This document shows positions 1 through 8,755 of a stretch of DNA of 64,000 nt, one piece after another (the first letter of the stretch is position 1; each line of letters opens with the position of its first letter). Under the pieces are notes generated by a model that was not told where the DNA came from, did no database searches, and saw only the letters and a program-made list of their open reading frames with translations. The position numbers were made by a program, and so were the translations under genes. Source of the DNA: Monoplex corrugatus (lineage: Eukaryota > Mollusca > Gastropoda > Littorinimorpha > Ranellidae); assembly GCA_030674185.1 (NCBI GenBank), contig JAPXFY010000015.1, forward strand, positions 26,398,543 through 26,462,542, in the 5' to 3' direction.

Positions 1-2
1 TC

Positions 3-158
3 ACCGTGCTGCTCATGGCCATCTACACGGCCACTCTGGCTGCCATGCTGACCGTCATCAAACAGCCACAACTCATCAATTCCATTGAGGACGTTCACGC
101 CTCGCAAAGTATCCAACCCCTCACCCTGGCTGGCACCAACTGGGATACCATGTTTAAG
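3..158 (+). CDS. Ionotropic glutamate receptor-like gene, exon with pore helix M3 (5' partial)
   Basis: This exon runs in from the window edge and ends at a GTGAGG donor in phase 0. It reads TVLLMAIYTATLAAMLTV followed by a linker with NSIEDV. That corresponds to the M3 gating helix of ionotropic glutamate receptors (family signature SYTANLAAFLTV) and to the start of the S2 ligand-binding half. In the family this protein is a plasma-membrane, ligand-gated cation channel, and M3 forms the gate. Two signature positions differ: Asn is Thr and Phe is Met, which fits a divergent invertebrate member. The next exons are at 2438-2688 and 8190-8433. The amino-terminal domain, S1, M1 and M2 would lie to the left of the window. 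The family call is secure. Which subfamily (kainate-like, NMDA-like, or a chemosensory IR) is not. Confidence 0.83.
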
Positions 159-212
159 GTGAGGAAATCAAGTTAAATGAGTGATGAAAAGTACGTTTAT
201 ATGGTCTTTTCT

Positions 213-292
213 TGTTCTTGTTCTTCTTCTTCTTCTTCTCTTCTTCGTCGTCGTCGTCGTCGTCGTTCTCGTCGTCGTCGCCTTCTTTTTCT
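213..292 (+). repeat. TTC/GTC trinucleotide repeat
   Basis: A TTC array passes into a GTC array inside the receptor intron, about 55 bp after the exon donor. Confidence 0.85.
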
Positions 293-348
293 TTTCGGGA
301 AAAGTTGAGGTCTCTGCCACCTCGCTCCCCTGCGATCCCAGGGTTATG

Positions 349-516
349 GTACTATCTAGGTGGGACCTCAGGACCTGGCCAGCTCGTGGGCTTATGTACA
401 GGCTTAAGGCTTGTGCTGTGATCATTCTGGATCTTCTCCATCACATGGCACCTGTGACGTTAGTGCATATGGAATTCATTCCGAGCGCGGAGACGTCGTC
501 TTGAGAAACTGAAACT
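349..516 (+). mobile_element. Dispersed retroposon with ACTGAA-type tail, copy A
   Basis: This copy shares a body, including CACCTGTGACGTTAGTGCAT and TGGAATTCATTCCGAGC, and a GAAACTGAAACT tail with copies at 529-598, 1261-1381 and 27807-27970. The match to the 27.8-kb copy extends further left, through GACCTCAGGACCTGGCCAGC. The hexamer-like tail suggests a SINE or the 3' end of a LINE. No box A or B was identified. Confidence 0.7.
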
Positions 517-528
517 ACTTCTTCGTTG

Positions 529-598
529 CATGGCATGTGTGGCGTCAGCGCATATGGAATTTATTCCGAGCTCGGAGACGCTATCTTGAAAAAGTAAA
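529..598 (+). mobile_element. Dispersed retroposon with ACTGAA-type tail, partial copy B
   Basis: This is a short, diverged copy of the element at 349-516 (GCGTCAGCGCATATGGAATT, then TATTCCGAGCTCGGAGACG), lying directly after it in the same orientation. The tail is degraded to AAAAGTAAAAACTGAG. Confidence 0.6.
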
Positions 599-713
599 AA
601 CTGAGTGTTCCCAGTTGACACGTACAGATCTGTGTTTTTCTTCAAGAAGATGTAGTCCACTCCAACAGTTGTGTGTGCCATCCGCTCAGGTTTTCCAAAC
701 GTGATCTGGACAG

Positions 714-1025
714 CAAAGAAAACAAACGAGACAAGTCTTGAAGGAGGCAGACACAAGGTCATTAATAAAGAAGATTAATAAGAGACAAACAACATGTGTA
801 GGACATATTATGAGGAAAGGGGAATTAGAACACCTAGTCACAACAGGTAAGCTGGAGGGAAAGAGAACACCATGTAGACCCAGGGAGAAAATATTGAACG
901 GATTTGCAGGGTGGCTGAGAACAGAGAGGGTGGGAGATGTACTTGCAGCGACAAGGGATAGATTCGTGTGGAGGGCCATAATCGCCAACGCCATGCGGCA
1001 GTGCACATGATGATGATGATGAATC
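714..1025 (+). mobile_element. RTE-like non-LTR retrotransposon, 5'-truncated copy 1
   Basis: This 312-bp insertion encodes the degraded carboxyl end of an RTE-like polyprotein (for example HIMRKGELEHLVTTGKLEGK followed by RTPCRPREK) and ends in a TGA-repeat tail. It is flanked by a perfect 11-bp duplication, GATCTGGACAG, at 703-713 and 1026-1036. It lies in an intron of the receptor gene and carries a sense AATAAA at 764-769. Confidence 0.88.
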
Positions 1026-1260
1026 GATCTGGACAGACGGGGCACGTCAGCCCATTGAACACAAGGTAAACCTCCACTGCCTTACTGCCATAGCTATCCA
1101 TGGGAAAGACCTCGGGGTCAACCCTGAGGGAAACCCTGGGGTCCGAGTCCTGAATGTAGACTGACGCTGACTGTGGCGCCTTTCAGACAACTCCTGCGTA
1201 ACTACCAGTACCAGAGTGTATTGGCCTTTGCCATTCCTTGGGATCCGGGTTTGTGTGCAC

Positions 1261-1381
1261 GCTTGTGCCATGATCATTCTGGATCTTCTCCATCACATGG
1301 CACCTGTGACGTTAGCGCATATGGAATTCATTCCGAGCGGGGAGATGTGATCTTGGGAGATTTAAACTGAAACTGAAACTG
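1261..1381 (+). mobile_element. Dispersed retroposon with ACTGAA-type tail, copy C
   Basis: This third copy matches the body from GATCATTCTGGATCTTCTCC through TTCCGAGCGGGGAGATG and ends in three ACTGAA units. It lies 3' of the RTE insertion in the receptor intron. Confidence 0.68.
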
Positions 1382-1552
1382 GGAGCCGTCTGCCACATAG
1401 AAAGGGGGCGACCTGCTCTATATGCGATAGTTGGTTGTCTGTATCACTGTGCCCAGGCTGATGCCCTGAACATGACACTTGATGCTGTCAATGCAACAGC
1501 AAGACCGACAACTTGGTCACATCCTTCATGGTTGATCCCCCCAAAAGAGGCC

Positions 1553-2296
1553 TACCACTGCTGCTACTGCTACTACTACTGCTGCTGCTACTGCTACTAC
1601 TGCTGCTGCTGCTACTACTACTGCTGCTGCTGCTACTGCTGCTACTACTACTGCTGCTGCTGCTGATACCTGTGCTACTACTACTACTACTGTTACTGCT
1701 GCTGCTACTATTACTGCTGCTGCTATACTACTACTACTGCTACTACTACTGCTGCTACTACTACTGCTGCTGCTACTGGCTGCTGCTGCTACTACTACTG
1801 CTGCTGCTACTACTGCTGCTGACTACTACTACTTCCACTGCTGCTGCTACTACTACTACTGCTGCTGCTACTTCTACTACTACTGCTGCTGCTGCTACTA
1901 CTATTACTGCTGCTACTACTACTGCTGCTGCTACTACTGCTGCTGCTGCTACTACTACTGCTGCTACTACTACTATTGCTGCTGCTGCTACTACTACTGC
2001 TGCTGCTACTACTGCTGCTGCTGCTATACTGCTGTTGTACTACTGCTATTGCTACTACCGCGGCTGTTGCTACTACTGCCGCTGCTACTACTACTGCTAC
2101 TGCTGCTACTACTACTACTGCTGCTGCTGCTACCACTACTACTGCTGCTACTACTACTACACCACTGCAGCCGCTGCTACTACTACTGCTACTGCTGCTG
2201 CTACTACTGCTGCTGCTACTACTACTGCTGTTACGATTACTACTACCACTATTACTGCTACTGCTACTATTTCTACTACTACTACTGATGATGGTG
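1553..2296 (+). repeat. Long CTG/CTA mixed trinucleotide array
   Basis: About 740 bp consist of CTG and CTA triplets in irregular order, with a few other variants, in the receptor intron. Its open frames encode homopolymer-like Leu, Tyr/Cys and Thr/Ala runs and are not genes. Stop-free frames are expected from the triplet composition. Confidence 0.93.
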
Positions 2297-2437
2297 ATGA
2301 TGATGATTTTCTTTTGACGGTGAAATAATTACTTCAACGAATCTAATCTGCTTAACTGACCACAATGACGCACACGCTATTGCATAGAAAATAAATCTTT
2401 TTTTTTTTTTTTTTTTTTTTGACACTGGACCATACAG

Positions 2438-2688
2438 ACGGCAAAAAGCGGCATCTACAAGGACATAGGGGAACGCATGAAGAAGGGGCCGACAGTGCTG
2501 ACCACTGACGAGGCCTTGGCCCATGTGTTGAGTGGTCAGGCGGCGTTCCTGTACGACATCAGTCAGGTAGATTACCTGTACCGACAGAACTGTAAGAATC
2601 TACACCTGGCCGAGCGTGTCTTCAGCGCCAACGGCCTGGGTTTGGTTCTTCCCCAGCAGGCCCCTTTCAGACGCGCTTTCAACAGAAT
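2438..2688 (+). CDS. Ionotropic glutamate receptor-like gene, exon for ligand-binding lobe S2
   Basis: The exon is bounded by a CATACAG acceptor and a GTGAGT donor and joins the first exon in phase 0. It encodes about 84 residues of the S2 lobe. AAFLYDISQVDY aligns with the AYLMESTTIEY type of segment, where the acidic residue contacts the amino group of the ligand. Here it is Asp, as in NMDA-type receptors, rather than the Glu of AMPA and kainate receptors. GLGLVLPQQAPFRRAFNR matches the GYGVGTPxGSPYRD segment before the last helix. The Ser-Thr pair that binds the ligand carboxylate is not evident in TNWDTMFKTAKSG at the exon junction, so the ligand may differ from glutamate. The exon ends in phase 2, and the split codon is completed by the exon at 8190. 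Confidence 0.85.
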
Positions 2689-2769
2689 GTGAGTATCAGC
2701 TTTAATGGCTTAACCTTTTTCTTCTGTCCGTGTTGGTTGTTGTGTTTGTGAGGATGATTTGTTTAGGCA

Positions 2770-3250
2770 AGTGCACTGACATTACAAAGTTAGGCAAGTG
2801 TACTGGAAATATATAGTTGGGCAATTGTCCTGACAATATAAAGTTAGGCAAAACAATATAAAATTAGGAAAACTGATAATACAAAATTGGGCAATTAAAT
2901 TGACAATACAAAATTAGGCAAGTGAATTGACAATACGAAATTAGGCAAGTGCATTGACAATACAAAATTAGGCAAAACTGACAGCTACAGTACAAAATTA
3001 GGCGAATGAATTGACAATACAAAATTAGGCGAGTGCAGTGACAATACAAAATTAGGCAAGTGCATTGACAATACAAAATTAGGCAGTTGCATAGACAATA
3101 CAAAATTAGACAAAAACTGACAGAACTAAATTGGGCAAGTGAACTCATAATACAAAATTAGGTAAGTGAACTGATAATACAAAATTAGGCAAGTGCATTG
3201 ACAATACAAAATTAGACAAAACTGACTGTGCAAAGTAAGACAAGTGCACT
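2770..3250 (+). repeat. 27-bp minisatellite
   Basis: Units resemble GACAATACAAAATTAGGCAA followed by GTGCATT, with substitutions and some shorter or longer units. It starts about 80 bp after the ligand-binding exon. Confidence 0.85.
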
Positions 3251-3507
3251 AATGTTTCAGACTGACGAACAGCAAAATCAGTGAAGGAAACGACTGAAGC
3301 CAACAAAACTGGATCGAATGGAAGCGTCAGAATAGTGAAAATTTAGGCAGGAAACAGCAAACAGTACCAATAAACACTGAGAGTTCTCGTCAAAACACAG
3401 TAGCACAAGACCATTGTCATCGAAGACCGTGATAGTAATATCCTCACTGAAAGCACATCTGCACCAAACCGACGGACTGATGACTATAAGACTTTGTACA
3501 GCTACAA

Positions 3508-4094
3508 GCTGCAACCAGACCCCAGCATCCTGGACCTAGTTCACTGCAACCAGACCCCAGCATCCTGGACCTAGTTCACTGCAACCAGACTCCAGCATCC
3601 TGGACCTAGTTCACTGCAACCAGACCCCAGCATCCTGGACCTAGTTCACTGCAACCAGACCCCAGCATCCTGGACCTAGTTCACTGCAACCAGACCCCAG
3701 CATCCTGGACCTAGTTCACTGCAACCAGACCCCAGCATCCTGGACCTAGTTCACTGCAACCAGACCCCAGCATCCTGGACCTAGTTCACTGCAACCAGAC
3801 CCCAGCATCCTGGACCTAGTTCACTGCAACCAGACCCCAGCATCCTGGACCTAGTTCACTGCAACCAGACCCCAGCATCCTGGACCTAGTTCACTGCAAC
3901 CAGACCCCAGCATCCTGGACCTAGTTCACTGCAACCAGACCCCAGCTTCCTGGACCTAGTTCACTGCAACCAGACCCCAGCTTCCTGGACCTAGTTCACT
4001 GCAACCAGACCCCAGCTTCTGGACCTAGTTCACTGCAACCAGACCCCAGCTTCTGGACCTAGTTCACTGCAACCAGACCCCAGCTTCCTGGACC
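3508..4094 (+). repeat. 35-bp minisatellite, nearly identical units
   Basis: About 16-17 units of TTCACTGCAACCAGACCCCA plus GCATCCTGGACCTAG. The first twelve or so are almost identical. The last units carry CTTCC and then a 1-bp deletion, CTTC. It lies in the second receptor intron. Confidence 0.92.
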
Positions 4095-4626
4095 AAGTCC
4101 AAACAGTAAATCTGTGTCTGAGGGCCGGGAATCAGCTGGTGTGGACAGCGTCCTGCCAAGCTGACCAAACTTGGTGAAACAGAAGCAAAGGTCCTGACTG
4201 TACTGTGTCAAAAGATGCGGGAGTTGTCTTTCCATGTTAGGGCTGGGGGGTTATGCAGATCTAGATAACGTCACTTTATATTCCATTTGCTTCAGTTCAG
4301 TTTGTTGTAGTAAATATCTGTTATCAGAAAAACAGAAGACATAAACAGTCAGCTTACAAGGGTGGGGCGGATTCGGGGGGGGGGGGGGGAGGTGGTAGGG
4401 TGAGTCAAGGCTTCCAGCCCCCCTCCTCTACCCCCTTTGAGCTGTCAAAAATATAGCCTAATCTGAAACCTCCGTTCAGCGTACGATGCCTCCAAAAAAA
4501 TAGGAAAAAAAATACTCCAGTCTCCGTCAAAAAAACCCAATCAGATAAACATAAAACGACAACAAAAGAAATCATTCTTAATAACAAGAGCAAGGAGGGG
4601 ACAGGTCAGATGATATGATAAATCTT

Positions 4627-4786
4627 TTAACCCTTTGACTTCTGCAGCCTAACCACCAACTGCAAAACTTAACTCTTAGATTCCTTCATCCTAGGGTGAG
4701 GGAGTCAAAGGGTTAAGGTTTTGCTTTGCTGGTGTGGTTGACAATGCAGAATGCTGGTGGACAGGATGCGAGAGTCAAAGGGTTAA
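4627..4786. mobile_element. Nested TTAA-flanked palindromic miniature elements (copy 1)
   Basis: The outer element begins TTAACCCTTTGACTTCTGCA and ends GAGTCAAAGGGTTAA. An inner palindrome, TTAACTCTTAGATTCC to GGGAGTCAAAGGGTTAA, occupies 4669-4716 and starts and ends in TTAA. CCCTTTG-type inverted ends next to TTAA are characteristic of piggyBac-like miniature elements. No transposase is encoded. Confidence 0.72.
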
Positions 4787-5256
4787 GTATAAGCAAATTA
4801 CACGATTTCCATCAACAGAGTGAACCAAATAGCTTATATGTTTAATCCTCTGACAATCATTTTTCCCAGGGAAGCACGTTCTCGGACCCCTTAAGATTTC
4901 TGAGTAACCTCCCTCTACGAAGACGATAATCCGCCCCGGAGTTACAATTTTTTCCTGGGTGGAGCAGTGTACTATCAAGAATGTACAAGATTGAAACAAA
5001 AAAAGCAAAGAGGCTTAAGAAGCAAGCTATCATCTTGGGGCGAGGAGAAAAAAGGGACGATCGCACACCTATTTCAACAACATCGCTGAAGTCTATGGTC
5101 TGGAGATCCAGGAGGTCGCCCACAGATATCTTAATTGTGTGACCTGGAGAAAACTTGTGACGTCGAGCGTGGCTCCTACCACCAATCCCGGCGAGGGGGA
5201 GAGATGAGATGAGATCATCTTAGTCAATACAAATAGGAGCAGGCCATCCCCAGTGT

Positions 5257-6490
5257 ATCATCATCATCGTCAGGTGCCCTGCCGCATGGCGTTGGCGACC
5301 ATGGACTTCCAACCATCTCTATCTCTCGTTGCCCCCAGCATCTCTCCCACCCTCCTCATCCCCAGCCACTCTGCAAGTCCGTCCAGCATTCTCTCCCTGG
5401 GTCTACATGGTGCTCTCTTTCTCTCCAGCTTTCCCGTTGTGACCAGGTGCTCCAAATCCCCCTTCCTCATAAAATGGATTATAAATGTTGCCTGTCCCTT
5501 CCTAATCTTCCTTATGAGTGATCTACTTGTGTCTGCCTCCATCAAGACTGTCTCGTTTGTTTTCTTTGCTGTCCATGGAACTCTCAACATTCTTCTGAGA
5601 AACCACATCTCTGCTGCCTCAATCTTGCTCTGGCTTTGCTTGCTGGCTGTCCACGCCTCGCATCCGTACAACAGTATTGGTTCTATATAACATTCAAAGA
5701 CTCTCTTTCTGATGTTAATTGATAGGAATTTGTTGATAAGAATGCTTGTCATCTTCTTGAATGCTGTTTTGGCTTGGCCGATTCTGCCAGCTATTTCCGA
5801 TGTGCATCTGCCGTCTGATGAAATGACCGTTCCCAGGTATTTGAACTTATTAACCTGTGTCAAGGCTGTGCCATTTGCTGTTATTTTGCATGAGGGCATT
5901 TCATGTTTTTTACTGATCACCATGACTTCAGTCTTCCTGCTGTTTACTTCCAACCCTTACCTTTGCTTTCTATTTCTAGTATATTCACAAGGTTTTGTAG
6001 GTCCCTTTCTTTTTCTGCAATTAGCACGGTGTCATCTGCGTACCGAATGTTGTTTATCATTTTCCCTCCAACCTTTAATCTAGGGTCTTCTTCTAGGTTT
6101 CTCATGATGTTTTCGCTGTATAGTGAAAACAGATCTGGTGACAAAACACAACTCTGTCTGACTCCTCTTTTGATGTTTTGGAAAGAGCTTATATTGTTTT
6201 CTATTCTCATTGCAGCTGTTTGTTCCCAGTACATATTCCTGATTATTCGTAGATCTTTTCCATCAACATTGAGTCTCTCCAGTTGGTTGATCAATTTTTT
6301 ATGTCGTACCCGATCGAAAGCCTTGGTATAGTCAACAAAGCATAAATACAAATCCTTATTCATCTCAATTGACCTCTCTATGATAGTTCTTAGGATGTAT
6401 ATGGCATTAATAGTTCCTTTCTCTTCCACAAATCCACACTGTTCTGCTATTTCTCTTTTGATTCTATACACGAAATTATTTATCAAGCGC
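5257..6490 (-). mobile_element. RTE-like non-LTR retrotransposon, longest copy with reverse transcriptase
   Basis: On the minus strand this copy retains most of the reverse transcriptase and the carboxyl region, but no endonuclease. Palm motif A is FVDYTKAFD, motif B is RGVRQSCVLSPD and motif C is YADDTVL, all in the upstream frame (6486-5960). The thumb and carboxyl region (GLEVNSRKTEVMVISKKHEM, YLGTVISSDG, LLYGCEAWT, RRMLRVPWTAKKTNE) continue in another frame (5960-5270), so one base has been lost or gained near 5950. The element ends in an ATC/TGA simple tail at 5257-5269. The 5' junction is placed only by the end of similarity. Confidence 0.88.
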
Positions 6491-6659
6491 CAGCTTCAAC
6501 TTCTATCAACGTTATTTCGACATATAATGGCGTCAGTCTTAAAGAACAAGTAGGAATAATGCCAAGGCTTGTTATAGGCCAGACATGAGTTGATTTACTG
6601 GTTTATGTTTCTATTCATTTCTTTGAGGATTACAAATACTGACACCCCACCCCCTACAA

Positions 6660-7063
6660 AATTGTCTCGGTCACTAGTAATACCACTCCCAAAGTCTCCA
6701 GACAGTACCATATCATAGGACTAAACAGCCTTACTAGCCACCCCAACTCCTTGCCATCATCGCAGAGAAATTGCTCCGTAAGGAACAGGTTGGCTTCAGA
6801 GCTGGCATGAGTGTAGCTGAGTAGATCTCCGATTATCTCATTCACGACAGAAACACGCTTACAAACTGAAGATTTATTGACTTCAAGAAAGTAATCGACA
6901 GTTTTGTACAACGGCTTCTAGTAAGTCATGAGAAATTTCAATTTTAAAAAAAAGGTGTTTAATCCAAGTCATCCGAGTGGTGAATAAGAACTCGAGGAGC
7001 GCTTTGTTGTTGTACAGTCAACTAGGAGAGCTCTTTCAGACCTCAGTTTTAGTACGCCAAGGT
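6660..7063 (+). pseudogene. Decayed reverse transcriptase of a different non-LTR element, 5' part
   Basis: On the plus strand, with several stops and frame changes, pieces of reverse transcriptase can be read: IIAEKLLRKEQVGFRAGMS near 6757, a motif-A-like FIDFKKVID near 6870-6895, and QLGELFQTSVLVRQG ending at 7063. The order and spacing fit the fingers and palm. It is on the opposite strand to, and distinct from, the RTE copy at 5257-6490. The gene is dead. Confidence 0.7.
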
Positions 7064-7738
7064 GACCCCATGGTGATGCCAAGGGCTCTTTCAGTACAAA
7101 TAATATCCCCACCTGGATATTCTGTGCTGGAAATTTACTCTATTCTGTCAGTCTTCTTTCTTCCTCCTTTGCTTTCTGTCATTTCTTCCTATCGTTTTCT
7201 GCCTTGCTGGTCCATTCACCTGTATGTGTTCAATGAAACCCTACATAAGTATTTTTTTCCTTAGGATTGATAACTGGGTACATGTATTGAGTGCATTTTT
7301 GGCTCTAAGAAAATGAGATATGCGAAAGCAATTTTTAGATATGTTTTAGTGTTCTTAGTTATGTTTAAATTTGTTTTCCGTTATGTTTTTAATATCATGT
7401 GTGATGAATTCAGCGCTTAGATTTGATTTTATCAAGATTTTGCGCTATATAAATATTGTAATTATTATTATTATTATTATAATTGGACGAGTGGTCAACG
7501 CTATGGGTATCTCCTTAGATTACGTGTGCGAATGCATTGAGATGTGTACTTAATTTTCGTTTTTTTGTTTTTGGAGTTTTTTGTTTGTTTTTTGTTTTGT
7601 TGTTGTTGTTGTTTTTGTTTTTTTGGTTTTTTTTGTTGTTGTTGTTGAAATATTGTGTATGTTTTGAAACGGTCATAGCCCCGATATGGCTCTACGCAGT
7701 CGACTGGGCTTTGAATAAAAATAACAGTAACAGTAACC
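7064..7738 (+). mobile_element. Retroposon insertion that split the decayed reverse transcriptase
   Basis: The sequence GTACGCCAAGGT at 7052-7063 recurs as GTACGTCAAGGT at 7739-7750. The reverse transcriptase motif VRQG ends at the first copy and is read again, with its continuation, at the second. The 675 bp between are therefore an insertion with a 12-bp target duplication. It holds GCGCTATATAAAT plus an ATT array near 7441-7483, T/G-rich runs at 7557-7648, and ends TTGAATAAAAATAACAGTAACAG, an A-rich hexamer-like tail. It may be one element or two stacked ones. Confidence 0.65.
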
Positions 7739-7800
7739 GTACGTCAAGGTTGTCCGTTATCCTCTGTCTTCTTTAGCATCTTTCGTGAAAAGATCATGCA
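7739..7800 (+). pseudogene. Decayed reverse transcriptase, continuation after the insertion
   Basis: This piece reads VRQGCPLSSVFF and then SIFREKIM, the motif B segment of a non-LTR reverse transcriptase. It resumes the frame that stops at 7063, repeating VRQG because of the target duplication. Only about 60 bp remain recognisable. Confidence 0.65.
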
Positions 7801-7910
7801 AAAAACAAAAAAAAATGAAGACTTCCATCTCCATTAGCGTGGGGCATACGAGCATGTATGTGTGAGCAATAACATTGTCTTTTGTTTCCCTCACAGTTCT
7901 CCAATTTCAT

Positions 7911-7938
7911 ATATGTGTGTGTGTATGTGCATGCGTGC

Positions 7939-7975
<37 letters not shown>

Positions 7976-8184
7976 GATACGCGTGTAGGAGTGTGCAAGG
8001 TGTGTACATGTGTGAACAGAAACACAAATTTGCCAGAGAGCTCATATCACTATGGAGCAGTTAATTGTGACAAGGCAATAAGATGTATGGTTCTAACAGT
8101 TTTGATGTGTGTGTCTGTGCGTACGTGCGTGCGTGCGTGCCCGTATGTGTGTTGTGTGTGTGTGTGTGTGGTGTTGTGTGTGTG
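7911..8184 (+). repeat. TG-rich microsatellites before the terminal receptor exon
   Basis: Two TG tracts, 7915-7975 and 8104-8184, with GTGC and GTAC interruptions. The second reaches to within 6 bp of the acceptor AG at 8188-8189. Confidence 0.8.
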
Positions 8185-8189
8185 AACAG

Positions 8190-8433
8190 AATTCTTAAAT
8201 TACAGGAAGGAGGGTTTCTGTCCATATGGAGAAGACGCTGGTGGCAGGGGAACGGGGTTTGCGTCAGCGGGAAAAGCAGCAGTCTCAGTCAAAGCAAGCA
8301 GCTGAACATCGCCAGTGTGGCAGGCATCTTCATCGTCTACATCGCTGTCGTGCTGCTCGCTGTCCTTGCCCACCTGATACAGTGCTTCCAAAAGAAAGTG
8401 CTGTCTAGATGCAGTGCCATCAGATCTGTGTGA
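8190..8433 (+). CDS. Ionotropic glutamate receptor-like gene, terminal exon with M4 and stop
   Basis: After a 5.5-kb intron ending in a TG-rich tract and AACAG, this exon completes an Ile codon. It continues ILKLQEGGFLSIWRRRWWQG and then NGVC, which closely matches the LQLQEEGKLxxxxxKWWRGNGC end of the S2 lobe in kainate and AMPA receptors. The Cys is the usual S2 disulphide partner. The hydrophobic stretch IASVAGIFIVYIAVVLLAVL is transmembrane helix M4. Only about 20 mostly basic or polar residues follow before TGA at 8431-8433, so the cytoplasmic tail is very short and has no obvious PDZ-binding end. An RTE retrotransposon fragment begins 37 bp after the stop and supplies the nearest AATAAA. 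Confidence 0.87.
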
Positions 8434-8470
8434 TGTGTCCACCTCCATGGATTGTGACTGGCTATTACGT

Positions 8471-8748
8471 GAATAAAGATTAGGAAAAGGCCAGCAACCT
8501 TTGTAGGACATTTTATGAGAGAGAAATTAGAGTACCTGGTCACATCAGGAAAACTGGAGGGAAAGATAACATCTGGGAGACCCAGGGGAGAAAATATTGG
8601 ACGGACTTGCACAGTGGCTGAGGACAGAGAGAATGGGAAATGTACTTGCAGCGACAAGGGACAGATTAGTATGGAGGGTCATGATCGCCAACGCCACGAA
8701 GCAGGGCATATGATGATGATGATGATGATGATGATGATAATGATGATG
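8471..8748 (+). mobile_element. RTE-like retrotransposon, 5'-truncated copy 3, just after the receptor stop
   Basis: This copy has the same 3' region as the one at 714-1025 (REKLEYLVTSGKLEGK) and a TGATGA tail. The flanking duplication ATTACGT is at 8464-8470 and 8749-8755. The first bases of the insertion contain AATAAA, 38 nt past the receptor stop codon. Confidence 0.85.
8472..8477 (+). promoter_or_regulatory. Candidate polyadenylation signal AATAAA for the receptor gene
   Basis: This is the first AATAAA after the receptor stop codon, 38 nt downstream. It lies in the first bases of the RTE insertion at 8471-8748, not in host sequence. The homologous RTE copy at 714-1025 carries AATAAA at the equivalent place (764-769). 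Use of the signal is inferred. Confidence 0.35.
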
Positions 8749-8755
8749 ATTACGT

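Noticed and set aside
460..704. Protein-like minus-strand frame ITFGKPERMAHTTVG
   Set aside because: It is interrupted by the RTE insertion, and the sequence on the far side of the insertion does not continue the frame without a stop. No homologue is recognised and half of it overlaps dispersed repeats.
1513..2328. 271-codon frame of Leu, Tyr/Cys, Thr and Ala runs
   Set aside because: It is pure CTG/CTA triplet array in an intron. It changes amino-acid type where the phase slips.
6654..6911. 85-codon minus-strand frame
   Set aside because: It is antisense to a decayed reverse transcriptase that can be read on the plus strand.
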